Assembly: GCA_012934845.2 (NCBI GenBank)
Contig: WNNJ02000321.1
Span: 59,462 to 123,461 of the forward strand
Length of the DNA: 64,000 bases
Direction: 5' to 3'
Origin: Pomphorhynchus laevis
Taxonomy: Eukaryota; Acanthocephala; Palaeacanthocephala; Echinorhynchida; Pomphorhynchidae
Shown here: positions 45,720 through 58,400 of the stretch, one piece after another
Position numbering within the stretch: the stretch's first letter is position 1
Layout: each line of letters starts with the position of its first letter
Position numbers and translations under genes: made by a program
The notes under the pieces: model-generated
The model's input: only the letters and a program-made list of their open reading frames with translations
The model's database searches: none
Told to the model about the DNA's origin: nothing

Positions 45720-48440
45720 ACCAGATTGGAAAAATACGTAAGTACCTATGATTTTAATTTTAGATCTTTTGAATGTAACAGAAAAAATTTATAGTTTGTG
45801 ATGTTATAAATAATATTAATTGTATTGTAAGTAATACGACAAACAAATGTTTTTCATTAAATATTAATAATCATTGTAACTGCAAATACCACGGGTGTAG
45901 TGTATATAATACAGTGTACATGTGGATTGCAATATATTGGAAAAACATATCAAATGCTAAAAACCAGGTTTAGGCAACACAAGAAATACAACATAATTGT
46001 CAAACTATATTTCATAAGCATATGAGATTGATAGGACATGATATAGGATACTGGAAGTTATTTATTTTAGAAGATATTATTGAAGAAAATAAGGCAATAT
46101 TAAATCAAAAACTATTAGAAAGAGGAGATTCTGGGATTAAAACGCTTATACCCATTAGAATTGAATGACCTGATAAAAGGAATTGGCAGAAGTAGTATAG
46201 CACATAATGAACAAATATATTATAATAATCCGGTTAAACGCAAGCCAAGTCATGGCGATAAAAGGAATAAGAAAAATAGACTTTAAAATATTAAAAAAGA
46301 TAAGTATATATATGAACAATTGGAAATATTAAAACAACTTTTGAGAGATAATAAGCTAAAATATCTTATGTAAATATAAGTTTTTCTAAAAATATAATTT
46401 GTTCAATAAATCAAAGATTAATTAACGATTATGATAGCTTAAGTTGTATAATATACAGTTATTGCAATATAAAATATTATAATCAGACAATAAATTTTAA
46501 TAATAACAATAAAAAATATACACTAACCATAAAATTCATTAATAAATGTGTATATAACATAAATATAGGTAGAATTTTGAATAATTATAAAAGTAAAGAT
46601 ATAATAGGGTCAGATTTAAGTAAATATATTCCTAAAAAAAGGTAAGAATTGAAATCAATATGTAACGATAATATTAGAAACATTATAGAAACTAAATGCA
46701 ATTGTAAAAGTCTTAGTTTTGATAAAATAAATGAACATATATGCACTCATAATCTAGAATTAATTGAAAACAATGCATTAAGAAAGCTGCTATCAAAAGG
46801 GTATAAATATAAATTAAATAATAATAACAATAAAAATAAAATTTACAATTCGTTATATAATGAATTAAATGATTACTTTAGTAAGCTGATTAATAGTGAA
46901 AGCTCGAATATATCAAGATAAAATTTGGAAAGATTATATATTTGATAAAATTAAAAATAAAATGAAAATAACAAACAATTATAAAAGAAAAGATAAAATT
47001 AATAAAGATATGTGTACATAACTTACTAAATTAAAGCGTAACTATATAATAACAACTATTGATAAAGCCAGTAATAACTTTTGTCTTCATATGCAAAAAG
47101 CCTTTTTATGATATACTGATGAAAGAAGTTAATTATAATGATTTAAATATAAACAAAAAATATGAATGAGTGATTTAAATTTAGAAACAAATATTACAAA
47201 TCGTTGTTCTATAATGGATAAAAAGGTTTAAAAAATTGAATCAGATAATAAAACTATATCTATATTATTTTGGAATCAAAAGTTAATTAATAATCCAATA
47301 AAACCTAGGTTCATATGTAGTGCTTTAAAATGTACATTAAAATCAATTTCTGTTTATATGAATAAAATACTTAAAGTAATTAAAACACACTTCGAGAAAT
47401 ACTGTAGGGCAATCGAAATTAATACTGGCATAAAACACTATTTCAGTATTAATTCTACAAAAGAATTTTTAGAACAGACAAAAGGAATAAATTTTCAAAA
47501 TATAAATACGTACGATTTTAGTACGCTTTATACTAATTTAGATTTAACAGATATTAAAGGAGTGTTAGAAAAATTAATTAATCCTATATCCTGAAAAGAT
47601 ATGCATATTTATGTTTTAATAACTATAACGCCTATCTAACGAAAATTAAACCATCAAGTAAATATAAATATATGGATAAAATTGAATTAATAGAATCCTT
47701 AAATATTTTGATAAATCAAAATTATTTAAAAGTAGGGACATCTATATTTAGACAAATAAAGTGTGTTCTAATGGAATGTAATTGTATCCAAATTATAGTT
47801 GACTTATTTTTAACCCTTATAGAATGTGTATTTCTTCATAACTGTTTAAAAATATAAATCTAAATTATATAAAGATATAAAATATATGTTTCGATATATT
47901 GATGATATATGTGTATTTAACTATAACAATCTTTATTCAATTAGTGAGCACATTTATCCAGAAAGCCTTATTCTTAACAAAACCAATATTAATGATAAAG
48001 AAAGTATATATCTAGATATGAACATTAAATTAACATCAATTAAAACTACTTTTAATTTATATCGTAAATATGACATATCTTAATTTACAAGACACAGTCT
48101 AGCATGAGCATTTATGCTCACGCTAGACTGTGTCTAGCATGAGCATAAATGCTCATGAGCATATTTGTTTAATATTGGCTAGCTCATGCTAGCCAATATT
48201 AAACAAAATACATTAAATAATAAAATTCTAAGACTTGCAAAAGTATGTAAGGATATTGGTTTTTTTTTTCAAAATAGATACATATTTTAAACTAGGTTAC
48301 TATAAAAATAGCATCAAGCAGAAAATAGTAAAATATATAAATCAACACAATAATATAAAGAATAAATTTAAACTCTTAAGCGACAAATTTTTATGGATAA
48401 TAAATAATATACTTTGTATTAGAATAAGATACTAGATAGT
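45720..48440 (+). mobile_element. Penelope-like element with GIY-YIG upstream of the RT
   Basis: Longest copy of the family. A GIY-YIG-type reading VVYIIQCTCGLQYIGKTYQM...LKTRFRQHK lies at about 45897-45985, preceded by a Cys-rich CNCKYHGC. The middle block (46649-46921) includes CNCKSLSFDKINEHICTH. The RT follows: INTGIKHYFSIN (about 47420), DFSTLYTNLDL (47515-47547), a motif B region (about 47755-47830), RYIDDICVF (about 47890), YLDMNI (about 48012) and KLGYYKN (about 48290). No GIY-YIG follows the RT. This is the permuted order described for Naiad/Chlamys-type Penelope-like elements, against C-terminal EN in classical ones. Several frame breaks, so inactive. The start is uncertain. Confidence 0.8.
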
Positions 48441-48790
48441 TATTTCAGAGGAAATACATCATTAGCATGTATTTGGCCCCACTGCTATGTTGGGTATAGG
48501 AACACGGGCCAAAACCTGATAACTTAGCAGTTCCTCCTGATGACCTCTAATCCTTATTCTGATACATGGTTTGTTATTTATTAGTCAATTCATAAAAATG
48601 ACGTTTATTTTAAATTTCAATTTTTTATTTTTACTTGATTTAAATTATAAAAAATCTAAAAGCAATTATTTTTTTATTATTTAATTATTACTTTTTGATT
48701 TAGCATTATTATGTTTTGTTTAGTTTATAGTTATATTAAATACGTAGACTCAGTTAGCTGATTTGATTTACCTTCAATGTACGGGAGAAA
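48441..48790 (+). repeat. Structured 3' tail of the Penelope-like element
   Basis: Contains GGCCCC (48475-48480), CTGCTATGTT (48482-48491), CGGGCC (48505-48510), AACTTAGCAG (48521-48530): two interleaved pairings. Then CTCCTGATGACC and an AT-rich run ending in ACTCAGTTAGCTGATTTGAT. Tail copies without the ORF are scattered through the window. Confidence 0.65.
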
Positions 48791-50074
48791 CAAAACCAAA
48801 GCAAGGAATGTTATGATTGTTTACTTTGTGAAACATGCAATCAGAAAACGCAACAAGGCATTTCACAAATATAGGTGACCACGACAGTTACGGATATTAC
48901 AAAGAAGCGAGGAACTACGCGTTTTCAATAGAACGAAATAAGCAAAGGATATTTCTAAACAATCTATGTTCTCAAATTTGCTTTAAGCCAAAACGATTCT
49001 ATCGTTTGTAACAAGGAGTGCTAAACGAGAAAAGCTCTACTACAATGCATATCGGATGATGAGAGTAACTTTATATGTGATCGAACATTCATTGCTGATT
49101 TATTTGCAAATGAATTTGCAATAACCAACCCGCTCATCATAAGAAAAGCAACGTACAAACCTCTTAAGATAAATATTAACGAATGCTTAGAATCGTAAAA
49201 TTAGTGTTAAAACCACGACAACTACCTTGAAGTGATTCCTCCGTACCTGACTACATACCGTCGATTTATCTACGTGAATTTGCCACTACTGCGGTTGTAC
49301 ATCTTCGACTTAAACCGTTTAATTCAGGGAAACAATGATAGTTCAAAATAATTCATAATGAAAAATCAAGAGATATAAAAACCGAACATTTTTTTAAATT
49401 TTTCATTGCAAGCTAACCGGGATGTACCATTAATGGACGAGCGAGCGATGAAGAGTTTCAAACTTACTGCTGTCGTTTCTGGATTCGATGGACGTAGTGA
49501 TGCGGATGCCTGGTTGACAAAATTTGATTTGGTCATTGGATTGCAAGGATTGTCTGAGCAAGAAGCTTCGATGCCTCCAATTTTGCTTAAAGGCCTGCCA
49601 TATCAGCATTTACGGAGTTGGAGAACGAATCAAAAAAGGATCATGATGCTATCAAATCTAGTTTCCGACGTACCTTAGGAATGGATGCCTTTACTCCGTA
49701 TGTACGACTTTTATTAATGAGATGGTATGGCGAACAGATCCATAGTTATCTAACTGAAATACCAAATATGTCTCGATTAGCAAACATTCAAAGTGAAGTA
49801 TTTGCTAAGCGCGCTTTTGTAACGTCATTGCAACATGAAGTTTCCAAAGAAATGAGATCGTTACCAAACGTAGAAAAATTGCCTTTAGAAGATCTGGCTT
49901 CGAGAGTGGGGCATTAGTGGCGATCAATACAAATGAAAGTGGCGAAAGTGCCACAAATGTTAACACTCGTATACGTAGGACCAAAGTCCATTACGATTAT
50001 CGTTATGCACGCCCCGATATCAAATGCTGGAATTGTGGTCGGTTGGGACGTATCGCGAGTTCCAAATGTTTATT

Positions 50075-52025
50075 TTAGATATATTCGAGCTTTCACTATT
50101 AATCAGCTTACTAAAGTAATCATTTAAGTTATATAACGAATTGTAAATTTTATTTTTGTCGTTGTTTTTATTTAATCTATATTTATACCCTTTTGATATC
50201 AGCTTTCTTAATTCACAATTTTCAATTAATTCTAGATTATGGGTACATATATGTTCATTTATTTTATCGAAACTAAGACTTTTACAATTATTATTATTAT
50301 TATCAAGTTCAGACTTAGCCATAAGGCTTTAAGCCGATCACACAATACAGAAAAAAGATCAACCAAATGGGTAGGTTAGAAAAGGTGACAAATCAGCCTG
50401 GACGTATATCCAACGTCGAACCCTGTTTTTGAAAGCGAGGAAATTGGTGATGGCAGCGATAGGTTCAGGCAAACTATTCCAAACATCTACTGCCCGTTCA
50501 GACAGTCTGTAAAATTTTCGCAGCTTACCCGGTAATTTTTTAAAAAGCATCTTACAATGGCCTCGCAATCTCGAATTATCTCGAAATCTAACTACACCCA
50601 AAGGAAAGCCATCAGCTGAATGTACAATTTTCCAAAGTGTAATCAGATCAAGAAAAAGATACCGATACCTCACTGATAAAACGTTCAAACATCTTAATCT
50701 TGAAATAAAGCTTCCTTGACAACACATCCGAGAAGCTCGTCTCATTACACTTTCCAAGTTATTCAACTCACTCCTGGTCGTTGGAAAGGTTGCCTGTACA
50801 CAATACTCAAGATGTGGTCTTACTAGGGCACAATAAAGTTTGGCGAAGATTTGCGGCGATAATTTTGCAAAAGTCATTTTTATGCAGTATAAGGCACGTA
50901 TCGCTTTTAACCGCGCGTGATCACTATTTGCTCTTGTCTTTAGCGATTCGTGAATTATCACTCCCAGGTCGGGATGTTCTGAGACTCGCTTGATTGAGTG
51001 TCCATTTATTTTGTAATCGAAATGAGTTTTATCTCTACCCAATCTGATCCATACACATTTTGTCGCGTTGAGTATCAAGCCAGTGCTATTACACCAAGTC
51101 CCGATACGGTTAAGGTCACATTGTAAAAATTCACAATCCGCCTCGTTTTGGGTTGTTGCCCATATTTTAACATCGTCAGCAAATGCCAGGTGAGGACACT
51201 TTAACCTTAGGAGTAGGTCATTCAAAAAGATGATAAAGAGAAGTGGACCTAGGACCGTGCCCTGAGGAACACCCGAATGAACACGTCGAGCTGTTGACAA
51301 AACTTCATCTAATCGCACAACGAATGATCGATCCTCGAGAAATGTCTTAATCCAGTTGCAAATTGTCGTAGGTACACCGTAATGACGTAGTAGTGAATCT
51401 AAACCAGCATGTGGAACTCTATCAAAGGCCTTAGAGAAATCAAGAAATATTATATCAACTGTAAGACCCGAACTAAGAGCAGCTACCCAATGTTCGCGAG
51501 CATTCAACAGATTAGTTAGGCACGAGCGACCAGGTCGGAAGCCGTGCTGAGAATCATCAAGAATTTGATATAAATTTAGATGTTCACGTATTCTCTTTTG
51601 ATAAGAGAATACGTATTCTAAATAAGTTCACGTATTCTCTTTTCAAATTGCATTCTGTTTCTATGATGTTTCTAATATTATCGTTACATATTGATTTTAA
51701 TTCTTTATTATAATTACAAATTTTTCGTCCTAATGGTGGTAGGAGTTTATACCTTATTTTAGGAATATATTTACTTAAATCTGACCCTATTATTTCTTTA
51801 CTTTTAGAATTATTTAAAAGTCCGGCTATATTTATGTTATCTATACATTAATTAATGAAGTTTATGGTTAGTGTATATTTTCTATTGTTATTATGCACAT
51901 TTATTGTACGATTATAGTATTTTGTATTACAATAACTGTCTATTATACAACTTAGCCTATCATAGTCGTTAATTAATTTTTGATTTATTGAACATATGAT
52001 ATCTTTAGATATCATATTGGTGCGA
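50075..52025 (-). mobile_element. Penelope-like element fragment, itself interrupted by a LINE
   Basis: On the minus strand, 52010-51645 matches the N-terminal region at about 46398-46720, and 50330-50080 matches 46710-46920 (KSLSFDKINEHICTH, NLELIEN). The two parts are separated by a 5'-truncated LINE. Only this middle part of the element is present; RT motifs are absent. Confidence 0.8.
50290..51630 (-). mobile_element. 5'-truncated CR1-like LINE with intact RT C-terminal half
   Basis: A minus-strand frame of 382 codons (50359-51507), open further upstream in the same frame to about 51625 (IREHLNLYQILDDSQHGFRP). RT motifs: IIFLDFSKAFDRVPH, SGVPQGTVLGPLLF, FADDVK in place of YADD, and a C-terminal block with ALVRPHLEYC and AVDVWNSLPE. 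It ends at a TGATAATAATAATAAT tail near 50290-50310, typical of CR1-like short 3' repeats. The 5' truncation is followed by a repeated and inverted AGAGAATACGT segment (51590-51640). Probable target repeat TGTAAAAG/TGAAAAG. The intact frame marks it as the youngest piece of this nest. Confidence 0.88.
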
Positions 52026-54660
52026 TGCCAGTGGTCTTTTAAAAGGAGTCGGTTTGAAATTAAATGGTGAGATTATCGTATATGCGGCATGGTTTTCTTA
52101 AAAAGAATGATAGCCTTTAGATTAATGTCGTCGAACTTGAATCAGTGCTACGTGTTATTAATCTGACGATAAAGTGGAACTTGAAATCAGTTAAAGTGAT
52201 GACTGATTCGCAGATAGTTTTGAATTGGGTCAAATTGACTGAAAATCGGTTGCATCGTGTTAGTACGAAGGGCGTATCATAAATGTTAGTTAATAGACTA
52301 TTGTCAGTGATGTTTACATTATTACAAGAGATGAAACCGGACATTACATTTGCATATACGAAATCATGTGAAAATAAAGCTGACAGTCTTACTCGATTAT
52401 ATCCAAAATTTCCATTAATTGGCACATGGGGTTAATGCAGATAAACTACGTGGCCTTCACTCGATGAACCATTTTGGCGTAGATCGATCACGAATTAGCT
52501 AGTTTAATACATCCAAATATTGAAAGGCGTGAGATAGAACCTATTGTAAGATCATGCATGACGTGTCGAATGAAAGATCCAGGTCCCGTACAATATGAAA
52601 ATGAGCGTTGTGATGTATATACAGTTTGGACGAAGACAGCTCTTGACGTCACTCATTGATATAGAACCTATTGTAAGATCATGCGTGACGTGTGGAATAA
52701 AAGATCCACGTCCCGTACAATATGAACATGGGCGTTGTGATGTATTTACAGTTCGGACGAGGATAACTCTTGACGTCACTCATTACAAAGGATCAAAATA
52801 CTTGACGGCTGTTGACATTAAACCAGGCCCATTTGCAACATGGAAGAAATTTAACAACGAATATTCATCCCATGTGTCGTCACAAATTTTTCAAATATTC
52901 ATGGAGAGATGCCTGCCTGTAGAAATTTTGCAGGATAATTCGCCGACATTCCGGTCGAGAGCGATCAGCGATATGCGTAGAAAATGGAATGTAGAAATAA
53001 TATTTTGGGCAACTTTTCGTACCTAGGGCAATAAAATCACGGGGAGAAATCACAGGATGATTAAACGTACATTTAGTCAATGTAAGTGTGACCCAATTGA
53101 ATCAGTTTTCTGATATATTCTGGATCCAAAAGGTCCCGCGGAATCAAATGACAGTCCTAATACTGCTATCCACGCTTATAAATGGCGACATCCATGTCAG
53201 ATTCACGAAGAAGAATCTGGCGATGATTCTGGGAATTTCGTAGGTGATAAAGAGTGGGTACGTCCTCGTTCATCAAGATGTGACGTTAAATAGTCAACAG
53301 TAATTGGATCCCTTTCTCTTAGGACAGTTGAGGTAGACGGCATTACTCGACACATTTCAGAAATAAGATAGGATCCTAGTGAAAATACGGCAGATGAGTT
53401 GCAAAGTTTTCATCGTGATTCAAACACTGATGACGTCGAAGATCTAGGCGATGATGTCGAGAGGACAAAGGAAACAATAACGGTAGAACATTAAATGCAA
53501 ATGAAGCAAAGGGTAGTTTTGAAAATAATTCGCCCAAACCTCGTTATCTTGATAATTACATCGAATGATCGTTGTTGACATTTGCATGGAATTGAAGATT
53601 AGGTGGAGGTGTGAAGTGTCTTGTTCTTCGCTGCGTTTGATGTTTGTTTTCCTTTTTGTTTTGTGCAATGCATGTGCGATATTTTGAGTTAACACACATC
53701 GCCATTAGCAAGAACAATGACAATTCCTGTTTACCGTTGTTCACCGTTTAATTCAGGGAAACAATGATAGTTCAAAAGAATTCATAATTGAAAAGCGAGA
53801 TATAAAAACCGAATATATTTTGAAATTTACATTTGTGTTGAGTTTTCTATTGAAAAATATTAAACCGATTAAATTTTTCATTACACTATATGACACCGAA
53901 GTGGATACTTGCATTCTCCATCTTCGTTTGAAACTCTTCAGAAATGTGAGTTTAGAGATGTATTGTTTTATACACAAAATAAGGAACGTAAGTGTAGAGA
54001 TGTATTTTTCAAAAATAATTGAAAAATTAATAAAACATTTACGTGCTCATATTTTCAAATTTCACAAATTACTAAATTAGATGGCTTTACAACGCTATCC
54101 GCCACATATTAGCTTCTACACTGGTTCATGCTTTCTCAGACAAAAATTGAACTGGTTCTATCACTCTTCTCTGAATCGATCAACTTTGACGGCGGAGTAC
54201 TATTCAAGACCCTATTGCACGTATGAATATTGTCTGTTCCGGTCTATACTGATATATTTGAGCGAACACATTTTTCAGTGCACGGCCAGTTTCACTTCAG
54301 CAGAGATCCTTCGTTGCCTTTCGAATACAATTAAGCGCGCAAGTTATCGAAATACAACAAACGAATTGGGTTGATTGAGCATATCGGTTTCACTCCGTTG
54401 ATTTTTCGATATGTGGGGTTATGGCCGTAGATCAAATCGAGTCCTGAAATATATCGCTTCCAAGCTAACCAGATCATGCCTATTAAATGACTCGGATGTC
54501 CTCGTCAATTTGAAGTTAAAAATCGCCTTTGTTATCATGAAATCGGCATTAGCATGTTTTAGAACACTTCGGTCTTGCAATGGCAACTTCCAGCGTTACC
54601 AAGCAGATGTTTGTATACTTTTTATTGTAATACACTAACTTGTAATTACTATTTTCGATT

Positions 54661-56045
54661 AAAAGACGTTTTCATTCAAAAAATAATATTAATTTCGACG
54701 ACATGACAAACATAGTTGCACATAGTTCCTCAAAGTTGCACACTATATCTTAAAAATAAAGGAAAAACAATAAAAAATTAAACCCAATTGAAAATAGCGT
54801 ATAGTTTTAATAGCTCAAGTGAAGTTACACTGATAGTCTAGTATGTTTGTTCAAACAGTTCCATGAATTTACAATTCTATGTCAAAGTAGAATCGTTTTA
54901 GACTGTACAACTCTATGCCATCTAAGTCAAAGAGAATGACTCGGCGAAATCCGAGTGAAACGAATAGTCAGCAATCCACTCAAAAACGTGATATTCTTCG
55001 TGATATATCTCCAACGTCAATAACATCTTACAAATCGCGAAGATTGCGTACATAATCCATATCCAGAGCTCTAAGTATATCCTTATCTAAAATAACTCTT
55101 AACGAATGTATGAGTATTGTTGCTCGACGCAGCACATTTTCAAGTCGTGTAAACTAATATATCGTACATAGATTACGCTCTCATCTATTGGATATGAACA
55201 TTTATTATTATAACATACAAGACTATAGCCATGCAGCTGTTTTGCATTAAATATATGGTTGAGACTTAAAACATTTATGCCCCCTGACTTAATAGGTCCT
55301 AAATATACTTATGCACTTACATAATCACTTATGGCGGCTAAAGAAAGCATTAATAATTCATATACCAAGCAAATATTTGACAGCATTTTCTTCTTATTTC
55401 GTCATGCTTATCCCTATTCAGGGTCGCACGTCATAATGAGTATCTTCCACTGCACTTGATCCGCTACTGTTTTTAAGCTCTCACTTTTCACTCGTTCATT
55501 GATTCTTCATAGTGACCAAGCGAGATCTCAGCGCGTCGCTTACAGGGAACGCCTTAGTCGAGTTTGCTTTTTGTTTTTGACTCATCATTTTAAGGGTTTG
55601 GAGCGGTATTTTTAGAGTCGGATGGCTTCCATGACATCAACCTTCCTTTTCAGATGAACTTGGGAACGGCCTTGGCAGAGTTATTTGATCGCATCTATAT
55701 TCAATTATTATAATTTTTTAGCAAATCTAGCGTATTCAAAATTTTATTTTAAAAGGTTAAAATGATATAATATAATGATATATAATGGTACATTCCTAAT
55801 TAACTGTTGAAATATCGTAGGAAAATTTTGTTCCAAGCAGGAGGAAAATATCCACTGCGAATATAAAAGTTAAGCATTGTAGTTAAGAAAGGAGCAAGTT
55901 GAATGACAAAAATTTAGTATATATAAATAGATGAAAATCAGAAGATGATTCATAAATCAACGTATACTTGCGGTGAATGTTTATAGTGACTATTAACATT
56001 TGCAGTGGCTATTTTCCACTTGCTTGAAAATCCGCCATAGTTCGA
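54661..56045. other. Intergenic DNA with a short basic ORF and a possible LINE 3' end
   Basis: A 46-codon frame (54915-55055) starts MPSKSKRMTRRNPSETNSQQ and ends at SRRLRT; basic and Ser/Thr-rich, it could be the first coding exon of a gene or chance. At 55385-55690 the minus strand holds a GC-richer block ending CGACCCTGAATAGGGATAAG, then GACGAAATAAGAAG, which resembles a LINE 3' end. The rest is AT-rich. Confidence 0.3.
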
Positions 56046-57470
56046 CCACTACTCAATAAGCTCTCCTTTGGTTCATTGCTACCTTCCTAATTTCGCCCAA
56101 TCTCTATTAAAGCAGGTTAGCATATCTATCTATTCATCCAAATTCTATCCACCTTTTCAATCTGCATTCCGATCTCACCATTTTACTGAGTTAGCCTCAG
56201 CAAAGTTTACGCTGATTTACTTTTTGCTCGTGATAAAATACTCTGAAGTATCGTAATTTCCCTTGACCTTTCTTTTGAGTTTTACATTGTTGGCCAATCC
56301 ATCATCTTTAATCGCTTTGCCACAACTATGGTTTTTTCTTCTGCTACTGTATCCTGGTTACTCTTATCTCTCTGAACAATATTTCCATATCTATTCCAAT
56401 TTGTCGTTTTACACACCTTTCTCTCTCCTGTGGCGTTCCTCAAGGATCGGTACTCGGACAAATTATTTTATCTTTTCCCCTTGGCAATCTCTCAGAATTA
56501 CATGTTATCATAATTTATGTATCATGGAGTATGTTAATGATATTATTCTTTGGTCTCATTCTCCTGTTTATCTTATCGATGATCTCTCCGCCTCTTCTAC
56601 AAATTGTCTTCTCTACATCTCTAAGCAACTTTCCTCGTTTTGTTTGTATCTTAATCATTTCAAGTTTTAATCTTATAGGTTATCCTTTCTTTCCTCTGTC
56701 TCTTCTCCATAGGTATTTCTTAATTCGGCCGTTTTTCCTATTGTTGATCATCTAACTTTCTTAAAAGTTCACTTCGACAACTGTATTTCTCTCGATTCAT
56801 TCGTTCTCGACAAATCCCGATCTTACAATCTTCTATTTCGCAACTTTCGCCGTATTAGGAGGTCGTTTGGCTTTAACTCCTATCATTCTCTTATCTCCGG
56901 TCTATTGTTTCCTAATATCAACTATTACATCAGTATTTTTGCTTTCTCCAAAATCATCTCTTCTTCCTTCCCAGCGTCTTGCGAATCCGCCGTGTATATA
57001 CTTTTTTGCATCCATCGTTTTTGTCACATTTCCTTTTGCCTCACTAAACTCAGCTGACTAACTATGGAAAACCGCATTCTGTTCTGTACCCTTTGTAACA
57101 CTTTTCGACTTTTTCTTCAAACTCGCCTTCTTATCTGCATCTTCTTGCACTTATCGCCATAAATCTTCGTTTATGTGACTCTCTTCTCTATGTTCCGTCA
57201 TTTTCGTCAAATTATGACCGGGGTATCCTTTTTATATCCGCTCCGATGATCTGGAATGAGCTACCTCCTGCCACTTGCTCAACTGCCTTTTTTCCATATT
57301 TCAAACACAGTATCTGCTTTTATTTGTCCATTAATAATTTATTCAATTATTCTAACTCTTTAAAACTCTGCTAGTCGGTCCCACATATCGACATTACCTA
57401 TTGACATTATTCATTCTTGTTTTTTTGTTATTTTTCATTTTTTTATATTTTAATTTATTGAAACACAGGA
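56046..57470 (+). mobile_element. CR1/jockey-type LINE copy, highly decayed
   Basis: Same family as 59790-63740 but far more diverged. Recognisable are a QSAFRS-like segment (about 56160), a DLLFARDK-like segment, VISLDLSFEFYIV (about 56250-56290), GVPQGSV-like (about 56430-56455) and a C-terminal MIWNELPPAT (about 57248-57275). Many frame breaks. The tail is (T)n-rich. Confidence 0.65.
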
Positions 57471-57689
57471 AAATCAAGCAAAAAATATAATAAACAAGTG
57501 TATGTTGTGCCTCGCTACAAAATGGATAAAAGTAAGAAATCTTTACGACAAAAAGTGATCAAACAGTAAAAACATCACATAATAAATAAATGATTTTGTT
57601 ACATAACAACACGAAAGGAAGAGAATTTACAGTCAATAGTCAAACAAAAACTTCGAACAGTCAACCAAAAAAACTTCTTCGGTTTATCA

Positions 57690-57800
57690 TAATCTTTCCC
57701 TTTTCTTCCAGCTTTTTATGGCCTCAAATCCATGGGGATCTGAGCCCCCAACCGATTCAACACGCCGCCTTCCGACTGAACCACCCGGGGTCTTTCACCC
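57690..57800 (-). mobile_element. tRNA-headed SINE-like repeat, copy 2
   Basis: On the minus strand, ACCCCGGGTGGTTCAGTCGG and GGGGGCTCAGATCCCCATGG give A-box and B-box matches better than those of copy 1 at 36790. Confidence 0.55.
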
Positions 57801-57914
57801 TCATAATAAAGCAAAATAAAACATTAACATTATCAATCATAAGAACTAAAAACATCACCCAGTAAAGCACAAAATAACACTCAGTAAAACACTTTACTGT
57901 GACAAGTCAAAAAC

Positions 57915-58400
57915 AGAAAGACATTAATCATATTTTAACTTAAGGTTATAGTCCGGTTTATTATTTGCCATTAGGTTAGATTCACGAGCCACGAAAAAGG
58001 TTTTTATTATACGTGCTAAATAATTGCTCGCATGAGACAACACAATTGTGCTCTGAAAATCAACTGTATGATTAAGTAATGTACAATGTTGAGCAATTAC
58101 ACTGAAAACAGTTCCTTTTTGTAGATTATAGACGTGTTGAATGATTCTTTTAGATAAACATTGCTTAGTTTGGGCAATGTTGACACAGTCACAATCCGAT
58201 CAAGGTTTTGTATCAATAATTGAATCTCTACTAGATAAAGGTTTAGTCTTTAGGAAGTTATGCATTTTAGGTAGTTTTCTATTAAAAATGCAAACTTCAT
58301 TCATATTGCTATTCATCACATTTTTAGAAATAAAAATGGATAAACGATTATTCCTTTATCCTTTTCTGAGGACCAACTATGCGGCTTAGAAATAGTCGGA
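57915..58400 (-). mobile_element. C-terminal GIY-YIG fragment of a canonical Penelope-like element
   Basis: Minus-strand reading: NRKLPKMHNFLKTKPLSSRD, then CDCVNIAQTKQCLSKRIIQH, SVIAQHCTLLNHTVDF, STIVLSHASNYLARI and a closing NNKPDYNLKLKYD. The IAQTKQ.LSKRI.QH...AQH...NH pattern is the conserved half of a GIY-YIG nuclease at the C-terminus of classical Penelope-like proteins. No RT is adjacent. It is distinct from the family at 45720, whose GIY-YIG lies upstream. At least one stop. Confidence 0.6.

Larger units (their letters stand above)
48840..54660 (+). mobile_element. Old LTR retroelement (gypsy-like), fragmented, with nested insertions
   Basis: Gag-like sequence (about 49406-50070) has a zinc-knuckle reading; RNase H-like and integrase-like sequence (about 52030-53040) recalls gypsy-type elements. 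A segment starting TTTAATTCAGGGAAACAATG occurs near 49318 and again near 53747 in the same orientation with small differences, suggesting LTR portions. Protease and most of RT are not found. The body is interrupted by a Penelope-like element (50075-52025). Old, with many breaks and large missing parts; exact ends are uncertain. Confidence 0.65.

Noticed and set aside
48530-48560. CTGATGA box in the Penelope-like tail as a canonical hammerhead
   Set aside because: No GAAA follows within hammerhead distance; the only GAAA-like box precedes it, and the bases next to the boxes do not pair well, unlike the satellite hairpins.
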